64,000 nucleotides of DNA from Cyclaneusma minus (Eukaryota > Ascomycota > Leotiomycetes > Marthamycetales > Marthamycetaceae). Positions within the stretch are counted from its first letter, which is position 1; every line of letters begins with the position of its first letter. The translations under genes and the position numbers were made by a program. Location: the NCBI GenBank assembly GCA_037179335.1, contig JAKZHN010000026.1, positions 124,001 through 188,000 of the forward strand. Reading direction: 5' to 3'. The notes under the pieces are model-generated. The model made no database searches. It saw nothing but the letters and a program-made list of their open reading frames with translations, and was not told where the DNA came from. Of this stretch, positions 27,799 to 36,474 are shown one piece after another.

Positions 27799-28084
27799 TA
27801 TATTTATATTGGTTATAGGTTTAAAAAAATACCGCGCAATATATAATTAATAATATTTTTTTATGATTTAATATTTAAAAGCTTGGCAAATGGTTTTTAA
27901 ATGCCTTTTTTGGGCTATTTTCCCAATTGTTTTATTAGCAAATTTAATTTTAGCAGGCGTTGTTTTATAGGCAAATGCTTTATTTTTAATTTTGTTTAAT
28001 TGGCTTTTTTTTATTAATTTTTGCTATTAGCTTTTTTTATTATTATTAATATATTTAGGTATAATTTGCTTTGCTATATTTTTA

Positions 28085-28240
28085 TTTGGTTTTACAATAA
28101 TAGTAAGCTAGTTTTAATTTAATTTCAGGCTTTTATATTGAATTTTTATATTGGCTTTAAATAATTTTAGTTTTATAGAGCGTAAAAGCTTGGAATTTAA
28201 AGCTAGCTTTTGCTTTTATTTAATTATGTCCAAGCAATAT
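28085..28240. repeat. Direct repeat, RIP-mutated copy
   Basis: Aligns over about 150 bp with 28468-28626. Almost every difference is C in the other copy to T here, or G to A. For instance CTAGCCCCAATTTAG there is CTAGTTTTAATTTAA here. Both strands were mutated. Only one or two changes in the central part do not fit this pattern. Confidence 0.9.
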
Positions 28241-28467
28241 ATATATATATATTTATATAATTTATTATTTTATAAATAATGGGTTTTATAAACATAAGAA
28301 TATTTACAATTATATAGTAGCCAAGCTGGTATAAATTTTGTAATAGTAATAAAAAAAGATTTTTTTTATACCGCTATAAGTTTTTTTTTACTAATTAAGA
28401 TTGCTTTATTAATTAGTTTAAATTACCCTTTTTTTTCCTTATATTATTTATAGCTAGTTATATAATA

Positions 28468-28626
28468 TACAGCCTTATAGCAGCGGTAAGCTAGCCCCAA
28501 TTTAGTCCCAGGCTTTTGCGTTGAGTCCCCGTATTGGCTTTGAACAGCTTCAGCTTTAAATAGCGCAAAAGCTTGGGATTTAAGGCTAGCTTCTGCCTTT
28601 GCTTGGCTATGCCCCAGGCAATATAT
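28468..28626. repeat. Direct repeat, nearly unmutated copy
   Basis: This is the GC-normal partner of 28085-28240, about 385 bp away. It shows what the ancestral repeat looked like (ATTTAGTCCCAGGCTTTTGC). A 92-codon minus-strand frame (28444-28722) runs through it, but no function was recognised. The parent repeat family is unknown. The boundary between AT-rich and normal DNA falls at this copy. Confidence 0.9.
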
Positions 28627-29218
28627 GAAAGTTAAGAATTTCCCTTTTCCCTTTGCATGTGACTCACTATTCCATAAAACAACATTTTCTATGTTCACAC
28701 GTGCATCTTCGTCCTCAATCATCGCGTCTTGAATAGGAACAATTGTGTGAGTTCTTATTTCAAGTTTAAACGTTTATGGGGCGAACCGGCAATGGTGTGT
28801 CTAGCTCATGCAGTTTCCTGCCTTCCCAAAGCCGCGCCAGGCGAACGCAATGCGTCCATGACTGCATACCACTCAATGCCAGGTGTGGCGGTATCCCTCA
28901 ATCCAATCGATGTTCGAGGCGCATGCTGCTGCGTTGGCATCGGCTTCAAGAGCTTGCAGGTAACGTTATTGCTAAGTGGTGGCATAATAGAATGTCAGAC
29001 ATTCCCCCAGTCCATGATACCGGATACCTGCGGCCATGCCGCATGGCTTCTTCTACTGGAAACCCACGCATGCGATGCTGGAAATCCTGCCTTGCCGCTC
29101 TAACGTTGCCGGTGTCGAATGGGACATGTGTTTCCTTGCACATGCTCTCAGATCTACCCGGCGTCCGCAAAATCAGTACACCCATCGGCTGTAGAGGTAA
29201 GGAGGTCCTTACAAGGCG
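28627..29218. other. Transition zone without a confident gene
   Basis: Normal base composition begins here. Overlapping open frames of 79 to 171 codons occur on both strands, but none has a recognisable domain, a start context or splice sites that settle it. A minus-strand stretch near 28880-28950 reads ALEADANAAACASNIDWIEG in one frame. It could be a fragment of a gene trapped at the heterochromatin edge, but this is speculation. Confidence 0.4.
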
Positions 29219-31057
29219 TTATTGGACACAGGGCTCACTTGCTGGCTTGCTTTTCATGAAAAGCGAACTCCGAGCCCCATGTTCTGTTTGACGTTCGAGA
29301 AACTTGGACGCACCTGGAACGCTCTGTGCCCGACGCAGCTGAGGGCTGATACTAGGTGTCCGTGGAGGTCGCCCTTCCACGTCTTGGCCTTGTTGATGGG
29401 TGTTGCGGAAGGGCCGTTCGGTCCGATCTGTCTGATAATCGCTGAAAACTGACAGCAGAATGGAGTAAGCTCGAAAACGGGACGGGTCTGGCTTCGCTCC
29501 ATCGCTGAACCAAAAGACTTCGAATTTCGTGTCCCAGAGCTCACCACCAAGGAGACTTCGGATTCCGTGGAAGAATCCTGCAAAAACCACCACTTCAAAG
29601 GACGAAGACCGAAGTTTATGGAGCATCCAGCTTTCTATGCGGTTCCCTGTGTCTTTTTCATCGAAGACTGAGAGGAGGGAATCCATACTTTTCTCTCTTG
29701 ATAGACAAGTACTCAGATCTGGCTCATTGAGGGTGTCCGAGTATAAAGCATAGTGTCGCTGGACTTCCTGCTGGCCATCGGTCTCGCCGAGATCTCGAAG
29801 AGGGTCCGCATCTTCAAAACTACTGTCTTCGACCTTCCCATCTATCGCTGGGGCCCGCTTGGGCATCTCAGGTATATCGCCCTCTTCCACATTGTCGAGC
29901 CGGCCATCCCTGATGCACTGATCTTGTAGTCGTTCGACATCCTCGAGAATCTCCTCCAAGTCACCCCATGCCTGCTGTTCATCTTCTGCGAAGTGTTCCA
30001 AGAACTCAATATCCTCCTCGTCTTCGATGGCCTGTTTGTATTGCTTGCGTCTTTCTTGTCGCTCCCGGATGTTCTCTCTCTCTTGGACTAACTCTTCATA
30101 ACTTTCCCTCGCAAGGTCGAAGTCGCCTAATCTTGATTGGAACTGATCCCAAATATCATCATCCAGTATTTCATCCTCGACCGAGGATTTCGTCCAATCT
30201 TCCTCTTGATCTGAGCGTGTCCAGAGTTCTTCAATATCATCATCAGAGTCTTGATCCTTTTCATCAGTGATGATACTGAAAAGCTTTTTCTCCAGAGCAT
30301 CCAGCGTAAGCTCATTTGTCCCGAGCGTCATTTCCAACTGATTCAGCTCGACACAAGCTAGACCATGATCGTCTCGAGTCCTTTGTACTGAACCATAGAG
30401 GGCACTAAGCCGCGCTTGATCGATTTCGACTCCTCGTGTTCGTTCCTCGGACATTGTTGCGTGATAATGCTGTATGTATTTCATGTAGTCGTTATCTGCT
30501 GCGTCCTTGTTTTGTTGTCTGTTCCAGGTCTCGGTGCGTTTCTCTCGAACTCTCGCTCGTAGGCCGTAGATCCGTCCTCGTAATGATTTCAAGGGTTTCA
30601 AGACCTCCGAGAGATTTTTGCGGAAGCTTGGCTCGTCCGAGATGTCTGCTTTGGGAGGAGGTCGCTTTCCTTGTAAGACCGGTCCTGTCTCATTGTCGCG
30701 TTTGCCTTGGGATCTAGTGGCATGCAGCCCTTCTACAATGGCGGGTCTGTGACGGCTGGAGCGATTGTCGAGTTGCGAGTAATCTGGACTCAACTGTGTC
30801 ATTGGGCGTCTTTCAGCCATCGGCAAGCAGTCAGAGGGCTGACTGCTAGCTGAAGACATGGGCACTTCGGTCATTGAATCTCTGCTCATGCTCGGAGTCT
30901 TATGGCAATCACACGAATGCCGGCGGCTAGCTGCTTGGGTCGCGTTGTTTGCAGCCTCGTCAGTCTTGTATGCTGTTGGCTCTGGTTCATTGGGCTGGAA
31001 GACTCGAGGTGCAGGTACTGGGGGTTTCATGTTGTGCCATGTGGGCTTCGACTCCAT
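29219..31057 (-). CDS. Coiled-coil protein of unknown function
   Basis: A single open frame of 612 codons if translation starts at MESKPTWHNMKPPV. The frame is open upstream to 31213, but I chose the ATG at 31057. It has A at -3, the protein-like composition begins there, and the palindrome TACATGTA, otherwise found only outside coding regions, lies 55 bp upstream. Residues 1-150 are Ser/Pro/Asn-rich. Residues about 150-400 are strongly charged and helical, with long Glu/Lys/Arg/Gln heptad-like runs predicted to form coiled coils and an acidic patch (EKDQDSDDDIEELW). A more hydrophobic conserved-looking segment near FEVVVFAGFFHG, then ELWDTKFEVFWFSDG, follows. The C-terminus is basic and proline-rich. 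No enzyme motif, signal peptide or clear membrane span. It is the first gene beside the AT-rich block. Confidence 0.7.
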   Translation of the reverse strand: MESKPTWHNMKPPVPAPRVFQPNEPEPTAYKTDEAANNATQAASRRHSCDCHKTPSMSRDSMTEVPMSSASSQPSDCLPMAERRPMTQLSPDYSQLDNRSSRHRPAIVEGLHATRSQGKRDNETGPVLQGKRPPPKADISDEPSFRKNLSEVLKPLKSLRGRIYGLRARVREKRTETWNRQQNKDAADNDYMKYIQHYHATMSEERTRGVEIDQARLSALYGSVQRTRDDHGLACVELNQLEMTLGTNELTLDALEKKLFSIITDEKDQDSDDDIEELWTRSDQEEDWTKSSVEDEILDDDIWDQFQSRLGDFDLARESYEELVQERENIRERQERRKQYKQAIEDEEDIEFLEHFAEDEQQAWGDLEEILEDVERLQDQCIRDGRLDNVEEGDIPEMPKRAPAIDGKVEDSSFEDADPLRDLGETDGQQEVQRHYALYSDTLNEPDLSTCLSREKSMDSLLSVFDEKDTGNRIESWMLHKLRSSSFEVVVFAGFFHGIRSLLGGELWDTKFEVFWFSDGAKPDPSRFRAYSILLSVFSDYQTDRTERPFRNTHQQGQDVEGRPPRTPSISPQLRRAQSVPGASKFLERQTEHGARSSLFMKSKPASEPCVQ

Positions 31058-31775
31058 GCTGCGGCGCGTGGAACACGAGAGCGAAGTTCGTCTGAAAATC
31101 CAAGAACACAGTACATGTAAGAAGCATGCGCCTGAGACATTAGCACGAGATATGGTGCTAGCTCTTATACTGTTGAAAATCAAAATCGTGCCAGGACGTC
31201 TTGTCATATTCACAGAGCTGCCGAGAGGGTCGAAGGCAAATTACATTGTGACGGCCCCCAAACTCGAGCCTCGGATCTACTTTGCCTCGTCACCCGGACT
31301 TCCTCTTTTGGAGAGGAGAGACCCTCATTTCGCGGAGAGTAAGCACACGTCGAATGTTGCTTAAACCGGCGAGTAAAGAAACACTGATTGGGTGGGTAAA
31401 AAGGGAGATGGTGTGCGCCCCCACGTCCCGACGGTCTGTATCCGAGTACCCTTGATCGATATCCCAGCTTCGCTGTTCATGCTTTGCTGTGCCGCATTTC
31501 ATAACTTCCAATCAGCGTCTTCTCCATACTCGATGCTATCATCGGAAGGACACCTTTGACATGTTGTTCGGCGGGGTCTGCTGCACGATATGCCAGATAT
31601 GCACTCCATGGGGGTTGTCCGACGGAGAGGACTCGGAGAGAGAAGAGCCTCAAAAGTCCCACTTGTCTATAAATGGTGCTAAAGTAGTAAGCCCAGTGGT
31701 GGCTCGACATGACAGGGAAGGCGCGCAAGTATCGGTACAGCTGCTACGATCCCGAACTTCACTACCCAAGTCACT
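31058..31775. promoter_or_regulatory. Divergent promoter region, coiled-coil gene / DUF6590 gene
   Basis: About 720 bp lie between the start codons of two divergently read genes. It holds one TACATGTA site at 31112-31119. Small frames on both strands (for example 31477-31728 minus) show no recognisable domain and are treated as chance. Confidence 0.5.
31112..31119. promoter_or_regulatory. TACATGTA palindrome, site 1
   Basis: Perfect 8-bp palindrome 55 bp upstream of the coiled-coil gene start chosen here. One of eight in the window; see findings. Confidence 0.5.
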
Positions 31776-33963
31776 ATGAGCTCTAAGTACGGAAAACAGC
31801 CCCAGACCGCAGATCACTCAACCGCGTGGAGTGTATGGTTATGGGACGACACCATTCATAAGTTCAAGCGAAACCGGCTAAATGCCCAGGGTGAGTTTTG
31901 CTTCTGATTCACCGTGGTATTACAGATTCAATGGAAAACATCACGATTTAACGCGTCATCTAGGTGCTCAAGAAATTGAGTATCAGGGCGACGAAGGAGA
32001 ACTCCAAGACGAAGACGAAGACGAATATGAAGATGAAGACGAAGAATCTGGAGTCCCGCAATATGGCTCGCAGTCTCAGGAGACTCTGATCGGACGATAT
32101 GAAAATACTCCCAGAGCCTACACCGATGAAGCAATCTCGGCTGATGCTCAAAGCCTATCAGGTTCATCCGGCGGGGGTGACCCGGAGTATACGCTAGAAG
32201 CGCAGTCTAATCTGGAAGCTGAACCCAGTGCTTTGGACTCAGCAGATGCAGAAGCAAGTGAAAGTCAAGGAAGTCGAGGTATTGAATCCCTCACTGTTGT
32301 CACTATACGTTTCTAATCACGTTCATATAGCTCTTTACCAAAAGTCGTACTATACTACTAAAGGTATGTCGAACTTCCACCGAGATGAGCCAGCTTGAGT
32401 AGTTTCATGCGGCTGATTACCAAATTAGCCTACCGTGAAAGCGTTGCCGGCCCTTCAACTCTGACTCAACCACGTAGGTTCTGAGATGACGCATTTGGTA
32501 ATTCAGGATATTGATATGTGGCAGTAGCTGCGATGACAGTCTCTTCTTCATACAATCCTTACGCTTCGCCCCCAACACAAGCATATCCAAACAACGTAGC
32601 GCCATATGGTAAGTCTAGGCTCTGGCATTCGTTTTTGTCCTCCTACCATAATATTCACGGGAATGACCGAGAGTTGACCTTGAACAGGGAATAATCAGCA
32701 GTATTTCACGGGGACTTCCGCCTACAATGCAGGGCCGTCTAATGCGCAAGTTGGTAGCACCGTACCGCTTGATCTAAGCCAATACGGTGAGTTTCGATTC
32801 ACGTCTGTTTTGGCCCTCTACAGTGGGACGAAAAAAGTTTGCACCCCTGGGTCTCTTCCTGAACTCAATATGTCGCGGCGGCTAGGATTCACTTTCGTTT
32901 TCCGGTTTTAATATTTCTTCCCTTCATTTGGAGAATTCCGAATATTTTGAAATGATTCCAATTATTAAGAACATTGCCAATCACCAAGATTTTCTAATTT
33001 CTATTATTACTGGAAGGACTCTTACCTCTGGGGATATCCCTATCCACTGGGCATATTTTCAATCATCGAAAGAGGGTGCAGGCCTTTTTCGCCTGACTGT
33101 AGCATCCTCCGGGGGACTGGCTGAAAGCTGACCATGAACAGGGAATGCTCAGGAACAACCGCAGTATTATGGTGGGAATTCTACCTACATTCAAGCAGCG
33201 CCCAATGCGCGAGTTGGTAGCACCATGCCGCTTGATCCAAGTAAGTCCATATCCTATCGTCGTGCGAAAGACCGAATTTATATACTAACAAAAGCTACAG
33301 ACCTTCGCGTCCACAATGGGACTGAGTTCGTGAAGGGACTAGTGAGTATACCAAGATGACTTGATACGATAAGCCTCTATGATTCCAACCTTAGTAACAC
33401 CCCAATAGGTATTCAAGGCGGTTTGGCCGGAACCTTGGTCTCCCACAGCGCCTGCTCCACGTGCCACCGAACACATCTCCGAGTCAAGGTTTGGTCAGAT
33501 GACCTACCATTCTATTCGGCGGTTCGTAGTGGTCAGAACTGGTAAAGGTTGCTGTCAATGCTTGTATGCAATATCCACTTAAGCCCAACTCTGCCCAATA
33601 CCTCCTCTAAAGTATGTACATGTACCATTTAGCTAAGAGACTGACACAACCAGGCCAATAATGACATACGGTAGAAGAGGAACCATGAAGGGTGGCGTTC
33701 AGGCCGAGGACCATGCCATCATTTACATGGGAAAAAGGGCACCGAGACCCCTATATGGCGAAGACGGAATGGTCAAGCAGCCGCTACGAGTCCACGCAAT
33801 CACAAAAAGAGATACGTTGAGTCCTGAGTCTCGTATCAACTACGGAAAAGTCTACACAGTAGAATACGGCGTGGCAGTTCACTTCATTGGCAAAGTCAAG
33901 GACAAAAATTTGACACAACTTCTCGACGACTTCAACAGCGTTTGGGAGGAAGGCGAAATCTGA
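31776..33963 (+). CDS. DUF6590 family protein, nine exons
   Basis: Exons by GT-AG sites: 31776-31890, 31964-32278, 32331-32363, 32525-32608, 32688-32786, 33142-33240, 33301-33341, 33409-33563, 33654-33963; 416 residues. The start MSSKYGKQPQTADHS with a following WSVWLWDDT segment is typical of this fungal family. Residues about 40-130 are a very acidic Glu/Asp linker. The C-terminal domain has FKAVWPEPW, RRFVVVRTGKGCCQCLPI, TYGRRGT, EDHAIIY, SRINYGKVYTVEYGVAVHFIG, all hallmarks of DUF6590 (PF20233), whose biochemical role is unknown. Exons 2 to 6 all have length divisible by three and phase-1 borders. Exons 5 and 6 are tandem duplicates of 99 bp. Intron 5 is enlarged to 355 bp and carries a dispersed repeat. 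Confidence 0.85.
32822..32841 (+). repeat. Dispersed GTGGGACG sequence, copy 1
   Basis: AGTGGGACGAAAAAAGTTTG inside intron 5 of the DUF6590 gene. Close relatives lie at 34482-34500 and 50329-50348. This copy and the third are followed within about 110 bp by a 19-bp-period array. Confidence 0.6.
32930..33015 (+). repeat. 19-bp-period degenerate array, intron copy
   Basis: About four units of a 19-bp motif (for example TTCCAATTATTAAGAACAT, TGCCAATCACCAAGATTTT) lie inside intron 5 of the DUF6590 gene. The units resemble those of the arrays at 50.4, 52.4, 55.8 and 56.3 kb, but this copy is the most degenerate. Confidence 0.5.
33617..33624. promoter_or_regulatory. TACATGTA palindrome, site 2
   Basis: Lies in the last intron of the DUF6590 gene, 30 bp before the acceptor. 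The only perfect site in an intron. Confidence 0.4.
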
Positions 33964-35546
33964 AATTGCTGGCAAGGCACCACCTACCTAGCGGATCTTA
34001 GAATGAGCATGTCTCAGGAAGGATGCGATCAACTCGGATCAGATCTCCGCTGGTTATGCCGGCTCATACGTTACCATGTGTCCATGGTCCATGTCATTGA
34101 TGGCGAAGTACGCATCACGGGTTGCTACGCGAAGCTTTCTGTCTACTCATGTCACTAATTTCTTCACATACACGAACTAGTTATGGGAAATCTCCTCAGT
34201 CTGGCGACGAGACAGGACTGGCGAGGACCAACGTTTCTTTGAGGATTGGCTATCTCGGGGTACGATGATGCTTCGTTTGGTACGATGACCATGCAGAAAG
34301 TCCCCAAGCAACATATTTCTTGTGAGAGGAAACAGCGCAGCTATGGCTAAATGAGCAATGACTAATGACATTTTATGAAAACCGGAAGGCTGTATGCACC
34401 GTGGCCTCAATTTTCCGATGTGCCGTGATATCGGTCTGCTTTTCAACCGGCGACTGGTCCAAATCCATGCTTGCATCACCTAGAGTGGGACGAAAGAAGT
34501 CTGAATCCGCTGGCTGCGCTGGTGCAGGAGGGGCAGACGCGGACGCGGTGTTGAAGGACCTGACGACGGGAAGGGAGTTTTGGAGTCGTCGGGATTTGAA
34601 GAGGAGGTTTGAGCAGGATGCAGTGGAGGGCTTGAGGGCACTGGGTGCAGAATGAGATGGGGTGGAGTGAGATGGCGCAGGAGGAGATGGTATATGGGAG
34701 ATTGAATCAGGCGGCGCTGCAGGGAATCCGCAGGAGGAGCTGGCAAAGAGAGGAGAGCGAAGTGCCACATATACAAAATTAGCAGACATATTTGCAACTT
34801 GGAATGACCCAGTGGCCTAAATAGTAAGTCCTTAAAGTGGCATTTAATCCATGCATTTCAAGCCACACTCAATTTGTCTGGTGGAAATTTAGTAGAGGGT
34901 CCCTGTCCAACTATGAGTGGTAGATTTTTTTAGTTTTTTTAGTTTTTTTTTGGCATTTTTCACATTTTTGAAAAAAAGAGTCATTTTTTGGCATTCTGTC
35001 TTTTCAATTCACCATGCAGGCCTTTCTTGTTTTCCTTTCCTTGAATCCCCCCCACCAGATGAGAGAAAAGCTGCTCTCAGATATTGTTAAGAACGTAAAA
35101 ACAGGAAACTAGACGTTATCTGACCACTGTTACAAATTGATTTCAGAAAGCGAGTGCATACTTTTTTGGTCCCATTGTATTCTACCTATGCAGAGACAGT
35201 GGGAAATGAGTGGGAAGTGTACTTCCGCAACCCGAACCGCACGCTCTCCTCCTTCCCATCCAAGGAAAACTTACCGACCAACCCGCTCCTGCCTTCTCTT
35301 ACCCAAATACTCTCCAAATCAAGTACATCCACAAGCCCTCCAGTCCAAGCGTGAGTCAGTAATTCCCAGCAACCACCCTCGAAAAGACATCGCTGGCTCC
35401 CACCCACCCATGCCATCCATCTCTGCAGGCCTCGCCCTCAATCCATCATTGCCGCACCATCCACCCCTCACAAGTACAACTCCTCCCTGCCTCCACCCAC
35501 GTAGATAGTCACCAAAAGACTAACATCCCCCCAGAACCTACCAGCC
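33964..35546. other. Intergenic region without a confident gene
   Basis: Overlapping minus-strand frames at 34177-34797 have low-complexity Pro/Ser/Ala sequence and no domain. A run of TTTTTTAGTTTTTTTAG-like poly-T sequence lies at 34927-34990. The second GTGGGACG copy is at 34482-34500. Nothing else was recognised. Confidence 0.5.
34482..34500 (+). repeat. Dispersed GTGGGACG sequence, copy 2
   Basis: AGAGTGGGACGAAAGAAGT. No 19-bp array follows this copy. Confidence 0.6.
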
Positions 35547-35765
35547 ATGCCCGGAATCAAAGGCATATTCGTAGACCTCCTCAATCGCATTCGCGGCAGA
35601 CAAGCCTACGCCTACCGCATCAGATCGCGTACTAGCGATGACCCCAGACCCTCCATTACCGATCCCAATCATGAAAGAGGAGAGTTCAGTGTCAACGGTG
35701 CCAATAATGGCGCGAAGTCAGGGAAGTCAATAGTTGGCTGGATGTGCTTGGGTGAGATGGATTGA
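35547..35765 (+). CDS. Possible small protein, 72 residues
   Basis: The start MPGIKGIFVDLLNRIRG has a good context (GCCATGC) and an amphipathic basic helix at residues 1-30, then a polar Ser/Asn/Gly-rich tail. The upstream 300 bp are pyrimidine-rich like fungal promoters. There is no match to a known family and no supporting splice signals. It may be a chance frame. Confidence 0.25.
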   Translation: MPGIKGIFVDLLNRIRGRQAYAYRIRSRTSDDPRPSITDPNHERGEFSVNGANNGAKSGKSIVGWMCLGEMD

Positions 35766-36474
35766 TGAACCGCCGGTTGAACTGGGGACATACTATCAAT
35801 TGTCGTGTGAAGAGAAGGAGGGCTGGAGGGAGGTTAAGGGCATATGTGAACTATGCTCGGTCTTTCAGAGGTTTCTCTCCGATCGGGGCGGGATTCTGCT
35901 GTAGTCAGGGGCAGGGATGAGACCTGCTTATGAACGACTGGCTTCGGCTTCGGCTTTGGGAGGAAAGGGAAATATAGTGGTTTTGGGGTTCCCGATAAGA
36001 AAGTATGCTTCTCCCCAGGTTTGCAGCATCTTATGACTGGACGATCCCAGGATATGAGCGCGGAATGTGACGCTTGTGCTTTGATAAGTCGTGCATATAT
36101 CCTGAAGGCCCTCCTGAAACTTGAATAAAGAAACAAGAATCATACAAGGGGACTCGGATTTATACGTAGCTCCCAAAATGCTGTATCTAGAATCGTACAA
36201 CAAAGCCCCCTTAGAGGCGGGTATGAACAACGCTCACCCTTCCAACGCCCTAAAGTGCTACAATAACAAGCTAACCAAAACCGACCTATTCGCCTCCAGT
36301 TGTATCCAGCGTACAGTCTCGCCTTAGTTCTACAACCCGTTTTTCCGCGCCCGCCGAGACGCAACGCAAGATCAGCAACAGCAACAATCCAATGCTTCCG
36401 GCCGGAGCAGGTGACAAGCTTGCACCGAATCCATATTATGACTGCGTAACATTTTCGCTTTCGGCACCCTTCCT
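35766..36474. other. Intergenic region downstream of SEC3
   Basis: Minus-strand frames at 35834-36230 overlap in different phases and show no family signature. The stretch next to SEC3 should hold its 3' untranslated region. No repeat was recognised. Confidence 0.5.

Larger units (their letters stand above)
24781..28084. other. Unidentified AT-rich repeat relics
   Basis: No retroelement protein or gene was recognised. A 60-codon minus-strand open stretch at 27074-27256 has a fairly non-random composition (ADSEKRELNNIG, LLLAIFKAFLIA) and may be a fragment of a transposon protein, but I could not match it. Two tandem repeats are listed separately. The C bases that remain sit mostly after G, as in Gypsy-1 and the LINEs. 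Confidence 0.6.

Noticed and set aside
28444..28722. 92-codon minus-strand frame through the unmutated repeat copy
   Set aside because: Its 3' half lies in repeat DNA and AT-rich sequence, and no family match was recognised. Kept only as part of the repeat description.
28776..29291. A 171-codon plus-strand frame and overlapping frames on both strands at the AT-rich border
   Set aside because: No domain, odd Cys/Arg/Trp-rich composition, overlap in all phases, and overlap with the 3' end of the better supported minus-strand gene.
34373..34797. Pro/Ser/Ala-rich minus-strand frames of 105-138 codons
   Set aside because: Low complexity in two phases at once, and one of them runs through the dispersed GTGGGACG sequence, so it is probably not a gene.
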